Shown: positions 45,087 through 54,112, counted from the stretch's first letter. The stretch: 64,000 bases of DNA from an uncultured Myxococcales bacterium (GCA_937980205.1 CALJKW010000076.1:186001-250000), one strand, 5' to 3'. A program made the numbers and translations. The notes: a model not told the origin generated them from the sequence alone.

Positions 45087-45842
45087 GTGTTCGATCTCAA
45101 CCTTCACCCCGCCGGCCTCTCGGACACCGACCTCGAGACCCTGCGCTTCTTCGGCGTCGAGCAGGCGCTGGTGCCCGCCGGGCGGGTCGCGCAGCCGAAC
45201 GTCGACGCCGTGCTCGCCGAGTTCGACGACGTCTTGAACCGCCAGCTGCCGCGCCTCGAGAAGGCCGGCATCCGCGCGCTGGCGGCCTTCGGCATCCACC
45301 CGCTCGCGCTGCCGCGCCGCGGGCTGCCTCAGCTCTTGCAGCGCCTGCCGGAGTACCTCTCCGATCGCCGCGCCGTCGCCGTCGGCGCCATCGGGCTCAA
45401 GCGCGGCACTCCGCCGGAGCTCGAGGCCTTCGAGCAGCAGCTCCAGCTCGCGCGCCGCCTCGAGCTCAACGTCATCGTCACCACGCCCGCCACCGACCGC
45501 GAGCCGATCACACGCCAGACGCTGAACGTCTTGCGCGAGGCGAACGTGGCCCCGGCGCGCGTGCTCGTCGACGGCGCGGACTCGAAGACCGTGCGCCTCA
45601 TTCGCGAGTGCGGGCACTTCGCCGGCCTCACGCTGCACCCCGACTGCATCACCCCCGAGGCCGCGACCGCGCTGGTGCGCAAGCTCGGCCCCGAGCGCCT
45701 CGTGCTCGACACCGCCGCGGGCGTCGGCTCGTCCGATCTCCTCGGCCTCGCGCGCGCCGAGCACCTGCTCGAGAAGGCGGGGCTCTCGAACGCGGTGGTG
45801 AAGGCCGTCACCTGGCAGAACGCCGAGCGCTTCGTCAGCTGA
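45087..45842 (+). CDS. TatD-like hydrolase-fold protein, active site partly lost
   Basis: 251 residues from a GTG at 45087. The length and order of segments fit TatD-type amidohydrolases (GIHPLALPRRG, then HFAGLTLHPDCITPEAA, VLDTAAGVGS), but the usual HxH near the start is reduced to one His (LNLHPAG) and the usual GEIGLD has become GAIGLK, so metal-dependent nuclease activity is doubtful. The Asp of LDTAAG is kept. The second His region FGIHP is also kept. Probably a family member with another substrate or a scaffold. Confidence 0.65.
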   Translation: MFDLNLHPAGLSDTDLETLRFFGVEQALVPAGRVAQPNVDAVLAEFDDVLNRQLPRLEKAGIRALAAFGIHPLALPRRGLPQLLQRLPEYLSDRRAVAVGAIGLKRGTPPELEAFEQQLQLARRLELNVIVTTPATDREPITRQTLNVLREANVAPARVLVDGADSKTVRLIRECGHFAGLTLHPDCITPEAATALVRKLGPERLVLDTAAGVGSSDLLGLARAEHLLEKAGLSNAVVKAVTWQNAERFVS

Positions 45843-45951
45843 CCTCGCCCGGCGACGTGGGCGCTCGCCTCACCAGACGCAGTCGTATCTGCTGAAACCG
45901 AGCCCCGAGTTGCACCTGCACCGGGTTTGCAGTGTATACCCATCGAGCGCC

Positions 45952-46671
45952 ATGGACACCTCTGCCTACCCCGCATTGCTCGACCCTTCCTGCCCGTGGG
46001 TGCCGTTGCGCGAGTGGGGCGGGCTGCCGAACGTGAAGTGGTGCGAGCAGACGCTCTGCGCGGTCGTCGCGGAGCCGGCGAACACGTGGTCGAACCTCGC
46101 GTTCTTCGTCGGCGCCGTCTTCCTCTGGAAGGTGAACCGCGCCGAGACCTCGAAGACGCTGCGGTTCTGGACGACGGCGGCGATCTGGGTCGGGCTGACG
46201 TCGCTCGTGTACCACGCGACCGTCGCGTTCGTGACGCAGGTCTTCGACTTCTTCGGCATGTACTTCTACTTCGTGCTGCTCGTGCTGCTGAACCTGGTGC
46301 GGCTCGGCAAGCTCGAGAAGGACCGCCTCTTCGTCGTGCTGTGGCCGGCGATCGCGTTCTTCACCGGCATCACCGTGATCGTCGCGAAGGTCGCGCTGCC
46401 CGTGCAGGGCATCATCGTCTTCCTGCTCGGCTGCGTGCTCGTGACCGAGTTCCTCGCGACGCGCAAAGAGCCGTGCGGGCACGGGTGGTTCTACGCGTCG
46501 CTCGCGTTCATCTTCGTCGCCGCCACGTTCTCGGCGTCCGACGCCTCACGCCGCTGGTGCGACCCGGCGGACCACCTCTTCCAGGGCCACGCCATCTGGC
46601 ACTGCCTCGCCGCGGTGAGCCTGTGCCTGAGCCTGCTGCACTACCGGCAGTTCCGCCCCAAGTTCGCCTAG
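45952..46671 (+). CDS. CREST/ceramidase-like membrane protein
   Basis: 239 residues, about seven membrane helices. WCEQTLCAVVAEPANTWSNL near residue 26, SLVYHATVAFVTQVFDFFGM in the middle and HAIWHCLAAVSLC near the end carry the His, Asp and Ser residues that form the zinc site in the CREST superfamily (alkaline ceramidases and adiponectin-receptor-like hydrolases). It may hydrolyse an amide in a membrane lipid; myxobacteria contain sphingolipid-like molecules, so this is plausible but inferred. The start has no strong ribosome-binding site. Confidence 0.8.
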   Translation: MDTSAYPALLDPSCPWVPLREWGGLPNVKWCEQTLCAVVAEPANTWSNLAFFVGAVFLWKVNRAETSKTLRFWTTAAIWVGLTSLVYHATVAFVTQVFDFFGMYFYFVLLVLLNLVRLGKLEKDRLFVVLWPAIAFFTGITVIVAKVALPVQGIIVFLLGCVLVTEFLATRKEPCGHGWFYASLAFIFVAATFSASDASRRWCDPADHLFQGHAIWHCLAAVSLCLSLLHYRQFRPKFA

Positions 46672-46679
46672 CAGCCTGT

Positions 46680-47321
46680 CTAGAGCCCCGGCGCCATCAG
46701 CTTCGGCTGCCACGGCGCCGAGCCCAGCCGGAAGCGGAAGACGATGTCGTCGAGCATCTGGCGGCTCTTCTCGGCGAGGAAGCCGAAGCTCATGTGCAGC
46801 CGCGAGCGGTTCGGCCGCGGAGTCACCCAGGCGACGTGGCCGGGCAGATCGAGCCGCCCGTCCTGGTGAGGCAGCGACAGGCGCACCTCGGTGTCCGGTA
46901 CGCAGCGCGCCGGAGACAGCTCTCCCTGCACCTCGAACGTCGCGCCCTCGGGAGAGAGGGCCGACAGCCGGCACGGCCGCGCGCGGAACGTGGCCACGTC
47001 GAGCGCCACCGGCAGCGTCGTGGGGGCGAGCGTGTAGAGCCGCGCCAGCGCGTGCTCCATCTGGGCGAGGTCGGCGAGCTCGTAGCGGACCTCGAACGCG
47101 ACCGGCCGCAGCGTCCGCGCGACGACCGTCGCCTTCACGTCGACGGGCACCCTGAGCTCGGGCGCGAGCAGCGCGAGGCGCATGACCTCGCCCAGCCTCA
47201 CGTCGCGGCCGAGCTTCTTCGGCTTGAGCACCGAGGAGTTCTTCCCGCAGAAGCGGGACGCCGTGGCGATCAGACGGGAGAGCGACGAGAAGGGGACGGG
47301 GATCAGCGCTGCCGGCTGCAT
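46680..47321 (-). CDS. PilZ-domain protein
   Basis: 213 residues from the ATG at 47321. The first ~100 residues are not recognised but resemble N-terminal domains of other myxobacterial PilZ proteins (MRLALLAPELRVPVDVKATVVART). The last ~110 residues have a PilZ-like barrel pattern (FRARPCRLSALSPEGATFEV, VRLSLPHQDGRLDLPGHVAWV, SRLHMSFGFLAE). The RxxxR and D/NxSxxG motifs are weak (LSALSPEG). Convergent with the CREST gene (8-base gap) and divergent from a Ser/Thr kinase gene. Confidence 0.6.
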   Translation of the reverse strand: MQPAALIPVPFSSLSRLIATASRFCGKNSSVLKPKKLGRDVRLGEVMRLALLAPELRVPVDVKATVVARTLRPVAFEVRYELADLAQMEHALARLYTLAPTTLPVALDVATFRARPCRLSALSPEGATFEVQGELSPARCVPDTEVRLSLPHQDGRLDLPGHVAWVTPRPNRSRLHMSFGFLAEKSRQMLDDIVFRFRLGSAPWQPKLMAPGL

Positions 47322-47466
47322 GTTGCCGGGGCCACGATTCAAGCGCCGTGCCCGCCGTTGGCGCGCTCGGTGCGAGCAGATCTGCGGCCCGATGTCACGC
47401 AGTGGCAGCAAACGTCCACTCGACGGCGTACCGGTCGGTGACGGCGTCGTCTAGAGTCGCACGGGC

Positions 47467-49062
47467 TTGCCGGAGGATTACAACAGCCACAGCGAACACA
47501 CGGTCGTGTTCCTCGTCGCGCCGGGTGACATCCTGGACGACCGGTGGCTGATCGAAGCGCGCATCGGGCAGGGCGCGATGGGCAGTGTGTTCCGCGGCAA
47601 GGACTCGAAGCTCGACCGCAAGGTCGCGATCAAGATTCTGTCGCCCGAGCACTGCCGCAAGCCGAAGGTGCTCGCGCGGTTCGAGCGCGAAGCGAAGCTG
47701 ATGCAGACGCTTCGGCACCCCAACATCATCCAGCTCTTCGGAGTCGGCCGCCGCGGCGCGCTGCCCTACATCGTCATGCAGTTCCTCGAGGGCATGACGC
47801 TCGCCGACGTGCTCAAGCGCAAGGGCGGCAAGCTGACCCCCGGCGAGACGCTCGCGGTGGTGAAGCAGATCGCCTCGGGGCTCTCGTTCATCCACCACCA
47901 CGGCCTGGTTCACCGCGACATCAAGCCGCAGAACATCATCGTGTCGCCGGGCGGGCGCGTGACGATCCTCGACCTCGGCGTCGTGCGGGACAAGTCGAAC
48001 CCCGGCCTGACCAAGGCGGGCGCGATGGTGGGCACGCCCTATTACATGTCGCCGGAGCAGATTCAGGGCACCGACGAGATCGACAAGCGCACCGACGTCT
48101 ACGCGCTCGCCGCGATGACGTTCGAGCTGTTGTGCGGGCGGCCTCCGTTCCTCGGGCAGACGAACTTCGAGGTGCTGCACGCGCACCGCTACCTCGACGT
48201 GCCCGACGCGAGCGAGCTCAACAAGGCGGTGAACAAGCAGGTCGCGAAGGCGCTGGCGAACGCGATGTCGAAGAAGCGCGAAGACCGGCCGCTCTCGGCG
48301 ACCGAGTTCGCCGCCGACCTCGAGGCCTTCTTCGGCCTGCAGGAGCGCGTCGACCCCGCCGTGGCGTTCGCCTTCCTCGACGACCTCGCGGCAGAGGAAG
48401 AGCGGAAGGCGCGCGCGAAGCCGAGCAAGTCGACACGCGCCGCGACGGTGCCGCTGCTCAAGGCGCAGAAGGAGCCGCCGACTCCGCTGGCGCGGCCGAA
48501 CACGCTCACCAGCCTGCAGGCGCAGCGGACGTCGACGTCCGGCGAGGTGCCGATGGCGCGCTCGCAGGACGTGCACCTGTTGAGCGGGCACCCGACCGGG
48601 CCGGTGGCGGTCGACCGCGAGGCGCAGGCCCGCATCGCGGCGGCGCAGAAGGCCGCGGCGGCGGCTCCGCTGAACCCGGACGAGACGCACGCCGAGATCT
48701 CGGGAGAGCACGCGGCTCCGGACGAGACCAGCGCCGACCGCGCGAGCGACACCAACGACGAGGAAGAGAAGAGCAGCGGTCACACCGACCCGGGCGCCTC
48801 CGCCGAGGCCGACGCCGGAGCGACCGTGACCGAGAGCGGCGAGCTGCGCGTCATCACCACGCTCAAAGGGCTCACCACCACCGCCACGCTGTTCATCGAC
48901 GGCCGCAAGCAGGGCACCACGCCGATGTCCCTGCAGGTCCCCGCCGGCAAGCACGACGTCCGCGTCGAGCGGCAGGGCTACAAGCCGCAGCAGAAGACCG
49001 CGCTCGTCACCGCGAACCAGGTGTCGCTGGTGCGCATCGAGCTCGCGACCGTGACGAAGTAG
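47467..49062 (+). CDS. Hanks-type Ser/Thr protein kinase with PEGA domain
   Basis: 531 residues from a TTG at 47467; a GTG at 47506 is an alternative and still precedes the kinase domain. Kinase residues: GxGxxG at 34-39 (GQGAMG), K56 in VAIKIL, catalytic HRDIKPQN (D151), DLG at 169-171, and the GTPYYMSPE activation segment. A long Ala/Thr/Glu-rich linker (about 285-455) leads to a PEGA domain (about 460-525; ATLFIDGRKQGTTP). No membrane segment, so the PEGA domain is cytoplasmic here. Substrates unknown; myxobacteria have many such kinases. Confidence 0.93.
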   Translation: MPEDYNSHSEHTVVFLVAPGDILDDRWLIEARIGQGAMGSVFRGKDSKLDRKVAIKILSPEHCRKPKVLARFEREAKLMQTLRHPNIIQLFGVGRRGALPYIVMQFLEGMTLADVLKRKGGKLTPGETLAVVKQIASGLSFIHHHGLVHRDIKPQNIIVSPGGRVTILDLGVVRDKSNPGLTKAGAMVGTPYYMSPEQIQGTDEIDKRTDVYALAAMTFELLCGRPPFLGQTNFEVLHAHRYLDVPDASELNKAVNKQVAKALANAMSKKREDRPLSATEFAADLEAFFGLQERVDPAVAFAFLDDLAAEEERKARAKPSKSTRAATVPLLKAQKEPPTPLARPNTLTSLQAQRTSTSGEVPMARSQDVHLLSGHPTGPVAVDREAQARIAAAQKAAAAAPLNPDETHAEISGEHAAPDETSADRASDTNDEEEKSSGHTDPGASAEADAGATVTESGELRVITTLKGLTTTATLFIDGRKQGTTPMSLQVPAGKHDVRVERQGYKPQQKTALVTANQVSLVRIELATVTK

Positions 49063-49144
49063 CCGGCCGGGGTGAGGGGCCGTTGAGCGGCGGCCAACAG
49101 CGCCGACTTGCGCGCAGAGCACCGGCCGCGGTTAAACCTGCCGC

Positions 49145-50014
49145 GTGTTGATTCGCGTGTCAGTTTTCGGGCTCGTCCTGCTGGCGTGTGGCACGAGGCC
49201 CGGGGCGTTCGACTCGGGCGTGGCGACGGACGAGCCGGACGCGAGCATTACCGACGACGCGGGCGTCGACGCGGGCGACGCGGGGGCCGACGCGGGGGCC
49301 GACGCAGGAGCCGTTACGCACGACGCCGGCATCACCGACCGCGACCTCGACGGCCTCGACGACGCCTTCGAGGCGCGCCTCGCGGCCGAGTACCTGCCGA
49401 GCCTCTCGCTGCACCCGAACGACGACTGCCCGCTGGGGCTCATCATCTACCGGCTGCGCCCGCACCCCGCCGACCCGTCGCTCGTGTTCATCCTCTACGA
49501 CCACCTCTACGAGCGCGACTGCGGCATCGGCTCTCACACCGGCGACAACGAGACGTTCGCCATCACCGTGAACCCGTCGAAGCCGGCGCCTGCGGGCATC
49601 ACCGCGATGAAGGCGATCGCGCACCAGAGCACGCTCTGCCAGAAGGTCACCGCGTGCGGCACCTGCGGAGGGCTCGCCGCCTGCGACGTCAACGCGCAAG
49701 GCCGGCCGCGCCGCTACGCCAGCCGCAACAAGCACGGCGGCTACGTGCAGAAGAGCGTGTGCACGCTCATCTCCGTGTGCCCCGACGACTGCGCGGCCGG
49801 TGAGCAGACCGGGGTGCCGCTGGTGAACGTCGGCGAGCCCAACGCGCGCCTCGTCGAAGACCTCACCGCCGCCGGGTTCATCACGGCGGATGCGGGGTGG
49901 ACACGGTCGGAGGTCTTCAACTTCAACCCGTGGGGCCCGAGCGACTTCGGCGGCGCGGGCAAGCCGTCGGGCGATCTCGTCGACCCGGCCTTCGACACGC
50001 TGCCATGCCCGTGA
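49145..50014 (+). CDS. Lipoprotein of unknown function with Asp-Ala-Gly linker
   Basis: 289 residues from a GTG at 49145. Lipobox LLAC at the end of the signal; then a DAG-repeat linker (DAGVDAGDAGADAGADAG) that also resembles calcium-binding spacers. The rest contains at least eleven Cys and the segments FEARLAAEYLPSLSLHPNDD, CPLGLIIYRL, VFILYDHLYERDC and GDNETFAITVNP, which recall Vps62-like or other secreted proteins that open with 'YxPxLxLHPxE', but I cannot assign a family safely. Confidence 0.7.
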   Translation: MLIRVSVFGLVLLACGTRPGAFDSGVATDEPDASITDDAGVDAGDAGADAGADAGAVTHDAGITDRDLDGLDDAFEARLAAEYLPSLSLHPNDDCPLGLIIYRLRPHPADPSLVFILYDHLYERDCGIGSHTGDNETFAITVNPSKPAPAGITAMKAIAHQSTLCQKVTACGTCGGLAACDVNAQGRPRRYASRNKHGGYVQKSVCTLISVCPDDCAAGEQTGVPLVNVGEPNARLVEDLTAAGFITADAGWTRSEVFNFNPWGPSDFGGAGKPSGDLVDPAFDTLPCP

Positions 50015-50029
50015 CGTGACTTGACGCCG

Positions 50030-50052
50030 TTTAGTGAATCATGTTCACTAAA
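50030..50052 (+). promoter_or_regulatory. TetR-type operator overlapping the start codon
   Basis: TTTAGTGAA (50030-50038) and TTCACTAAA (50044-50052) form a perfect 9-bp inverted repeat around TCATG. The last base is the A of the TetR gene's ATG. TTGACG at 50021-50026 is a good -35. Such a site lets the regulator repress its own operon. Confidence 0.65.
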
Positions 50053-50747
50053 TGGTGATGGCTCACGAAGCGACACCGCGGATCGCCCGAAAGCGCGAGC
50101 TGAAGTCCGAGGCGATCCTCGACGCCGCGAACGGCGTGCTGGTGAGAGAGGGGCTCGACGGCCTCACCGTGGCGCGGGTCGCGGCCGAGCTGGACCTCGT
50201 CCCCGCCGCGCTGTACCGCTACTACGACTCGAAGGACGCGCTGCTCGCCGGCCTGCAGCGGCGCGCCGTCCTCCGCATCGGCGACGTCATTCAGCGGGCG
50301 CTGGGCCGCGCGCGCACCTTCAGCTCCGAGGGCTTGTCGTGCCTCACGCGGCTGTTGGTGATGGCCGAGGCGTACGCGGCGCTGCCGGCCGAGGCTCCGC
50401 AGGCGTGGCACCTGGTGAGCCTGATGCTGGCCGAGCCGAAGCCGCTGCTGTCGGCAGAGCAGGCGGCCCGCACCGCGCCGCTGCTCGCGGCGCTGGTGAT
50501 GGACCTGCGACAGATTCTCGAGCGCGCGGTCGCGTCGCGGGCTCTGGCGCGGGGAGACCTCGCCGAGCGGCTGCTCGCCTTCTGGGCCACGGTGCACGGC
50601 GCGGCCGCCCTGGTGAAGATCCGCCTCTGGGTGCCGCAGCTCGCCGACAGCCGCACCGTCGCGCTCGACGCCGTCACCGCGCTGCTGCGTGGGTGGGGCG
50701 CAGACCCGAAGCTGCTCGCGAAGGCGAGGAAGGAGGCAGTGCGATGA
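50052..50747 (+). CDS. TetR-family repressor
   Basis: 231 residues from ATG 50052 (a second ATG at 50058 is possible and would free the operator from the coding sequence). The N-terminal helix-turn-helix is clear: AILDAANGVLVREGLDGLTV, ARVAAELDLVPAALYRYYDSKDALL. The C-terminal ligand domain is Ala/Leu-rich and unassigned. The palindrome at the start is the likely own operator. It overlaps the next gene by 4 bases (ATGA), so the regulator and the hydroxylase-like protein are made together. Confidence 0.92.
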   Translation: MVMAHEATPRIARKRELKSEAILDAANGVLVREGLDGLTVARVAAELDLVPAALYRYYDSKDALLAGLQRRAVLRIGDVIQRALGRARTFSSEGLSCLTRLLVMAEAYAALPAEAPQAWHLVSLMLAEPKPLLSAEQAARTAPLLAALVMDLRQILERAVASRALARGDLAERLLAFWATVHGAAALVKIRLWVPQLADSRTVALDAVTALLRGWGADPKLLAKARKEAVR

Positions 50748-51316
50748 CGTGGTTCCTGCTCGGCGGCGTGGGGTGGGCGTTCAGCGAGTACCTCATTCAC
50801 CGGTTCGTGGGGCACGGGCCGCGCCGCCACCCGAGCCCCACCTGGTGGCGCAACCTGCTGCCGAGCGGGCTCGCGGCGCAGTTCAACCACGAGCACCTCG
50901 CGCACCACGCCGACCCCCGGTACTTCGCGCCGTGGTGGCGCAAGGCGCTGGCCGCGGCCGTGGCGCTCCCGCTCATCGGGGCGCTGGCCTCGCTGCTCGG
51001 AGGCGCGCAGCGCGGGCTGCCGTTCGCCGTGGGCTACGGCGCGGTCTACGTGCTCTACGAGGTGCTGCACCGGCGCATCCACACCTCGGCGCCGCTCGGC
51101 CCCTACGGTCGCTGGCTGCGCCGCAACCACCTCCTGCACCACTACCGGACCCCGCGGCTCAACCACGGCGTGACGTCGCCGGTGTTCGACCTGCTCTTCG
51201 GCACGCACGCGCCGGGAGGGTCGACCCTGGTCGTGCCGCGGCGGGCGGCTCCGGCGTGGCTGCTCGACGAGCGGGGCGACGTGAAAGAGCGGTACCGCCT
51301 CGACTACCAGGTGTGA
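50744..51316 (+). CDS. Fatty acid hydroxylase/sterol desaturase-like membrane protein
   Basis: 190 residues. His boxes of the superfamily are present in order: HRFVGH, HEHLAHH, HRRIH and HLLHHY, which bind a di-iron centre that hydroxylates lipid chains. Hydrophobic segments span the N-terminal third and centre (ALAAAVALPLIGALASLLGG). Short for the family. Controlled by the coupled TetR gene, so it is likely induced by a lipid or envelope stress signal (inference). Confidence 0.85.
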   Translation: MTWFLLGGVGWAFSEYLIHRFVGHGPRRHPSPTWWRNLLPSGLAAQFNHEHLAHHADPRYFAPWWRKALAAAVALPLIGALASLLGGAQRGLPFAVGYGAVYVLYEVLHRRIHTSAPLGPYGRWLRRNHLLHHYRTPRLNHGVTSPVFDLLFGTHAPGGSTLVVPRRAAPAWLLDERGDVKERYRLDYQV

Positions 51317-51443
51317 GTTTTCCGAGGGCGGCGACGACTTTCAGGCGGCGCCGGCGCAGCCAACCGCGCGAGAGCACGGGGCCTGCCACCTGGAACGCCG
51401 CGTGCTGAAGGCGCGCTGTTTCCCTCTTCCGGAGGTCCTTCCG

Positions 51444-53504
51444 ATGAAGCGCTTGGGTGTGGGGCTGGCTGTGGTTCTGGCGGCATGTGGGCAGGGCGGA
51501 GGCGGGCCGAAGAGCGTGCAGCTGCAGCCGCTGTCGAGCTGCGAGGACCTCGAGCAGCTCGTCCGCCAGCGCATGATCGCGGCGATGAGCGCCGAGGTCG
51601 ATCGGGCGCGCGATCAGGCGCTGCAGCGGCACTGCCGCGAGCTCAACTTCGACACCGGCACGCGCTTCTACAGCAGCGGCGCCTTCGACTCGCAGGCGGC
51701 GGGCGCTCCGGCGCCGGCGACGGGCGAGACCACGAACAGCGCGCCCGAGCAGCCCGCCGGCGAGCCGAACACCGGCGCGAAGGAGTACTCGACCACCAAC
51801 AACCAGGTCGTCGGCGTCGACGAGGCAGACTTCCTCAAGAACGACGCGCGCTACTTCTACCTCGTCGCCGACGGGCACCTGCAGATCCTCGACGCGTTCC
51901 CGCCCGAGAACGCGACGGTGCTCGCGCGGCTGCCCATCAGCGGCATCCCCTCGAAGCTGTTCGTCGAGAGCGGGCGCGCGGTCGTCTTCTCGCGCGGCGC
52001 GCAGTCCCGCTCGTGCACGTACGGCTACGACTGCGCGCTGACCGGCGATCGGGGGCCCACCACCATCACGTTCGTCGAGCTGACCGACCTGCGCGCGCCG
52101 AAGGTGACGCGCACGCTGCAGCTCAACGGCGGGCTGCTCGGAGCGCGGCGCATCGGCAAGCAGGTCTTCGCCTCCGTGAGCTTCGGCTCCGTGCGGCCGC
52201 CGCAGTACTCGACGTACGCGAAGAACGCTCCGACGTGCGCCGACGAGACGAACCTGCCGCAGATCTACGCCGCGTACGAGCAGCTGAAGGCCGACAACGC
52301 CGCGCTGATCGAGAAGAGCGGCCTCGACGGCCTCATCCCCTCGGCGATCGACGTGGCCGCCGGCACCAGCCTGTGGAGCGCGTGCCGAGGCATGTTCGCG
52401 GCGCCCGGCGACGACGGCACGCAGCTCACGTCGGTGTTCTCGTTCGACGTGACGGGCCAGAGCGAGGTCGGCACCGCGGTCGTCGTCGGCCGCCCGGGCG
52501 CCGTCTACGCGAACCACCGCTCGCTGTACGTGACCTCGCGCGTGACCACGGGCAAGCCCGAGGAGTCGGCGGTGCACCGCTTCTCCATCGACGGAGCGAC
52601 CGTCGGCTACGCCGGCAGCGCGCGCATCCCCGGCCACATCCTCAACCAGTTCTCGATGGACGAGCACGAGGGGCACCTGCGCGTGGCGACGTCGATCGGC
52701 CGCGTGCCCGACCCGGACGTGAACAGCGCGGTGACGGTGCTCGACGCGACGGGCGAGGGGCTGGTGCAGGTGGGGCAGGTCAAGGGCATCGCCCCGACCG
52801 AGGACATTCGCTCGGTGCGGTTCGTCGGCGACCGCGGCTACCTCGTCACGTTCAAGAAGACCGACCCGCTGTTCACGCTCGATCTCTCGCAGCCGTCGGC
52901 TCCGCGCGTGACCGGCGAGCTCAAGATCCCCGGCTACTCGACGTACATGCACCCGGTCGGCAAGGACCACCTGCTCGCCATCGGCTTCGAGGCGGAGGAC
53001 CACGGGTCGTTCGCGTACTTCCAGGGGCTGCAGCTGCAGATCTTCGACGTGCGCGACCCGGCGCAGCCGCTGCTCAAGCACAAGACCGTCATCGGCACGC
53101 GCGGCTCGTCGTCCGCGGCGGCGACCGATCACCTCGCGTTCAACTACCTCGCCTCGCGCGAGCTGCTCGCGCTGCCGATGGCCATCTGCGAGAACAGCAC
53201 CGGCGGCAGCTCGTACGGGCGCATGACCTTCGAGGGCCTGCTCGTGTTCAAGGCGTCGCTCGAGACCGGGTTCGAGAAGCTCGGCGGCATCGCGCACGGC
53301 CCCGTCGAGACGGTCGAGCAGTACACCTCGCAGCCGTACTACCGGAGCCGCTGCTTCAACTGGTGGACGAACGCGAACAGCCATGTGAAACGCAGCGTGT
53401 TCATGGATGACGCCGTGTACTCGGTGGCGGAGAAGGCGATTCACGCGCAGCGCCTCGGGGCCCTCGGCACCGACGTCGCGGTGATCGACCTCGACGTGAA
53501 GTGA
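51444..53504 (+). CDS. Lipoprotein with C-terminal beta-propeller domain
   Basis: 686 residues from the ATG at 51444, preceded by GGAGG nine bases upstream. Lipobox LAAC. Residues ~120-685 match the secreted beta-propeller family (TTNNQVVGVDEADFLKNDARYFYLVADGHLQI, LFVESGRAVVFS, FSFDVTGQSEVGTAVVVG, VRFVGDRGYLVTFKKTDPLFTLDLS, HPVGKDHLLAIGFEAED), split here by the first ~90 unassigned residues. The GVDEADFLK start is typical. The family is found in bacteria and archaea as surface proteins of unknown role. The next gene overlaps its stop by 4 bases (GTGA). Confidence 0.85.
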   Translation: MKRLGVGLAVVLAACGQGGGGPKSVQLQPLSSCEDLEQLVRQRMIAAMSAEVDRARDQALQRHCRELNFDTGTRFYSSGAFDSQAAGAPAPATGETTNSAPEQPAGEPNTGAKEYSTTNNQVVGVDEADFLKNDARYFYLVADGHLQILDAFPPENATVLARLPISGIPSKLFVESGRAVVFSRGAQSRSCTYGYDCALTGDRGPTTITFVELTDLRAPKVTRTLQLNGGLLGARRIGKQVFASVSFGSVRPPQYSTYAKNAPTCADETNLPQIYAAYEQLKADNAALIEKSGLDGLIPSAIDVAAGTSLWSACRGMFAAPGDDGTQLTSVFSFDVTGQSEVGTAVVVGRPGAVYANHRSLYVTSRVTTGKPEESAVHRFSIDGATVGYAGSARIPGHILNQFSMDEHEGHLRVATSIGRVPDPDVNSAVTVLDATGEGLVQVGQVKGIAPTEDIRSVRFVGDRGYLVTFKKTDPLFTLDLSQPSAPRVTGELKIPGYSTYMHPVGKDHLLAIGFEAEDHGSFAYFQGLQLQIFDVRDPAQPLLKHKTVIGTRGSSSAAATDHLAFNYLASRELLALPMAICENSTGGSSYGRMTFEGLLVFKASLETGFEKLGGIAHGPVETVEQYTSQPYYRSRCFNWWTNANSHVKRSVFMDDAVYSVAEKAIHAQRLGALGTDVAVIDLDVK

Positions 53505-54112
53505 GCCTGCTCTCGGCGGTCGTCCTCGCGGCGGTCGCCGGGTCCACTGCGCAGTGGAGCGCCATCAGCCCGCAGACCGCCGGCAAGGGCTCGAACCTCG
53601 TCGTCGCCGGTGTCGGCTGGCCCGGCGTCGAGGTCGGCTACGAGCGCGGCCTCTCCGACCGCTTCGATCTCGGCGCGCGCGTCTCGTACAACTACGGCTA
53701 CGAGGCGCTGCTGACGCGGCTCGACGGCTTCCGGTTTCAGGCGGTGCTCCGCTTCCTGCTCGCGCAGGGCGAGCGGGTGTCGCTGGGCCTCACGATGGCT
53801 CCGGGCGCGCTCGTGTACTTCCCGCGCGGCGGCACCGTGACGGGCCTCACGCTGCCGGTGCTCGCGACGCTCGGCGTCGACATCGACCGCGGGGTCACGC
53901 TCTCGTTCTGTGCCGAGCTGCCGATCTGGGTGCGCTTCGGCGCCGGCGGCGGGCTGATCGTGCCGTTCCTGCTCGGCTTCGGGGTGGAGACGCGGCTGTC
54001 GCCGGTCGTCTCCATCTGGGTGCGGGGCCGCGGGGGGCCGACGTTCTTCAGCTATGGAAGCCGGCCGGTGACGACGATCGACGCGAAGGCGGGCATCGGA
54101 CTCCATTTCTGA
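53501..54112 (+). CDS. Outer-membrane beta-barrel-like protein
   Basis: 203 residues from a GTG at 53501 that overlaps the stop of the beta-propeller gene by 4 bases. A signal peptide (1-17) is followed by alternating strands rich in aromatic residues (GVEVGYERGLSDRFDLGARVSYNYGYE, AVLRFLLAQGERVSLGLTMAPGALVYF, LATLGVDIDRGVTLSFCAELP) and a final phenylalanine (GIGLHF), the usual end of outer-membrane barrels. Its coupling to the lipoprotein suggests that the two form a complex in the outer membrane. Confidence 0.7.
   Translation: MSLLSAVVLAAVAGSTAQWSAISPQTAGKGSNLVVAGVGWPGVEVGYERGLSDRFDLGARVSYNYGYEALLTRLDGFRFQAVLRFLLAQGERVSLGLTMAPGALVYFPRGGTVTGLTLPVLATLGVDIDRGVTLSFCAELPIWVRFGAGGGLIVPFLLGFGVETRLSPVVSIWVRGRGGPTFFSYGSRPVTTIDAKAGIGLHF

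Noticed and set aside
43320..45764. Open frame of 814 codons opposite the gamma-glutamyltransferase and TatD-like genes
   Set aside because: It crosses two clear plus-strand genes and a repeat and shows no domain.
45910..45952. TTGCAC and TATACC upstream of the CREST gene as a sigma70 promoter
   Set aside because: The spacing is 19 bases and the boxes are weak, so I did not list it as a feature.
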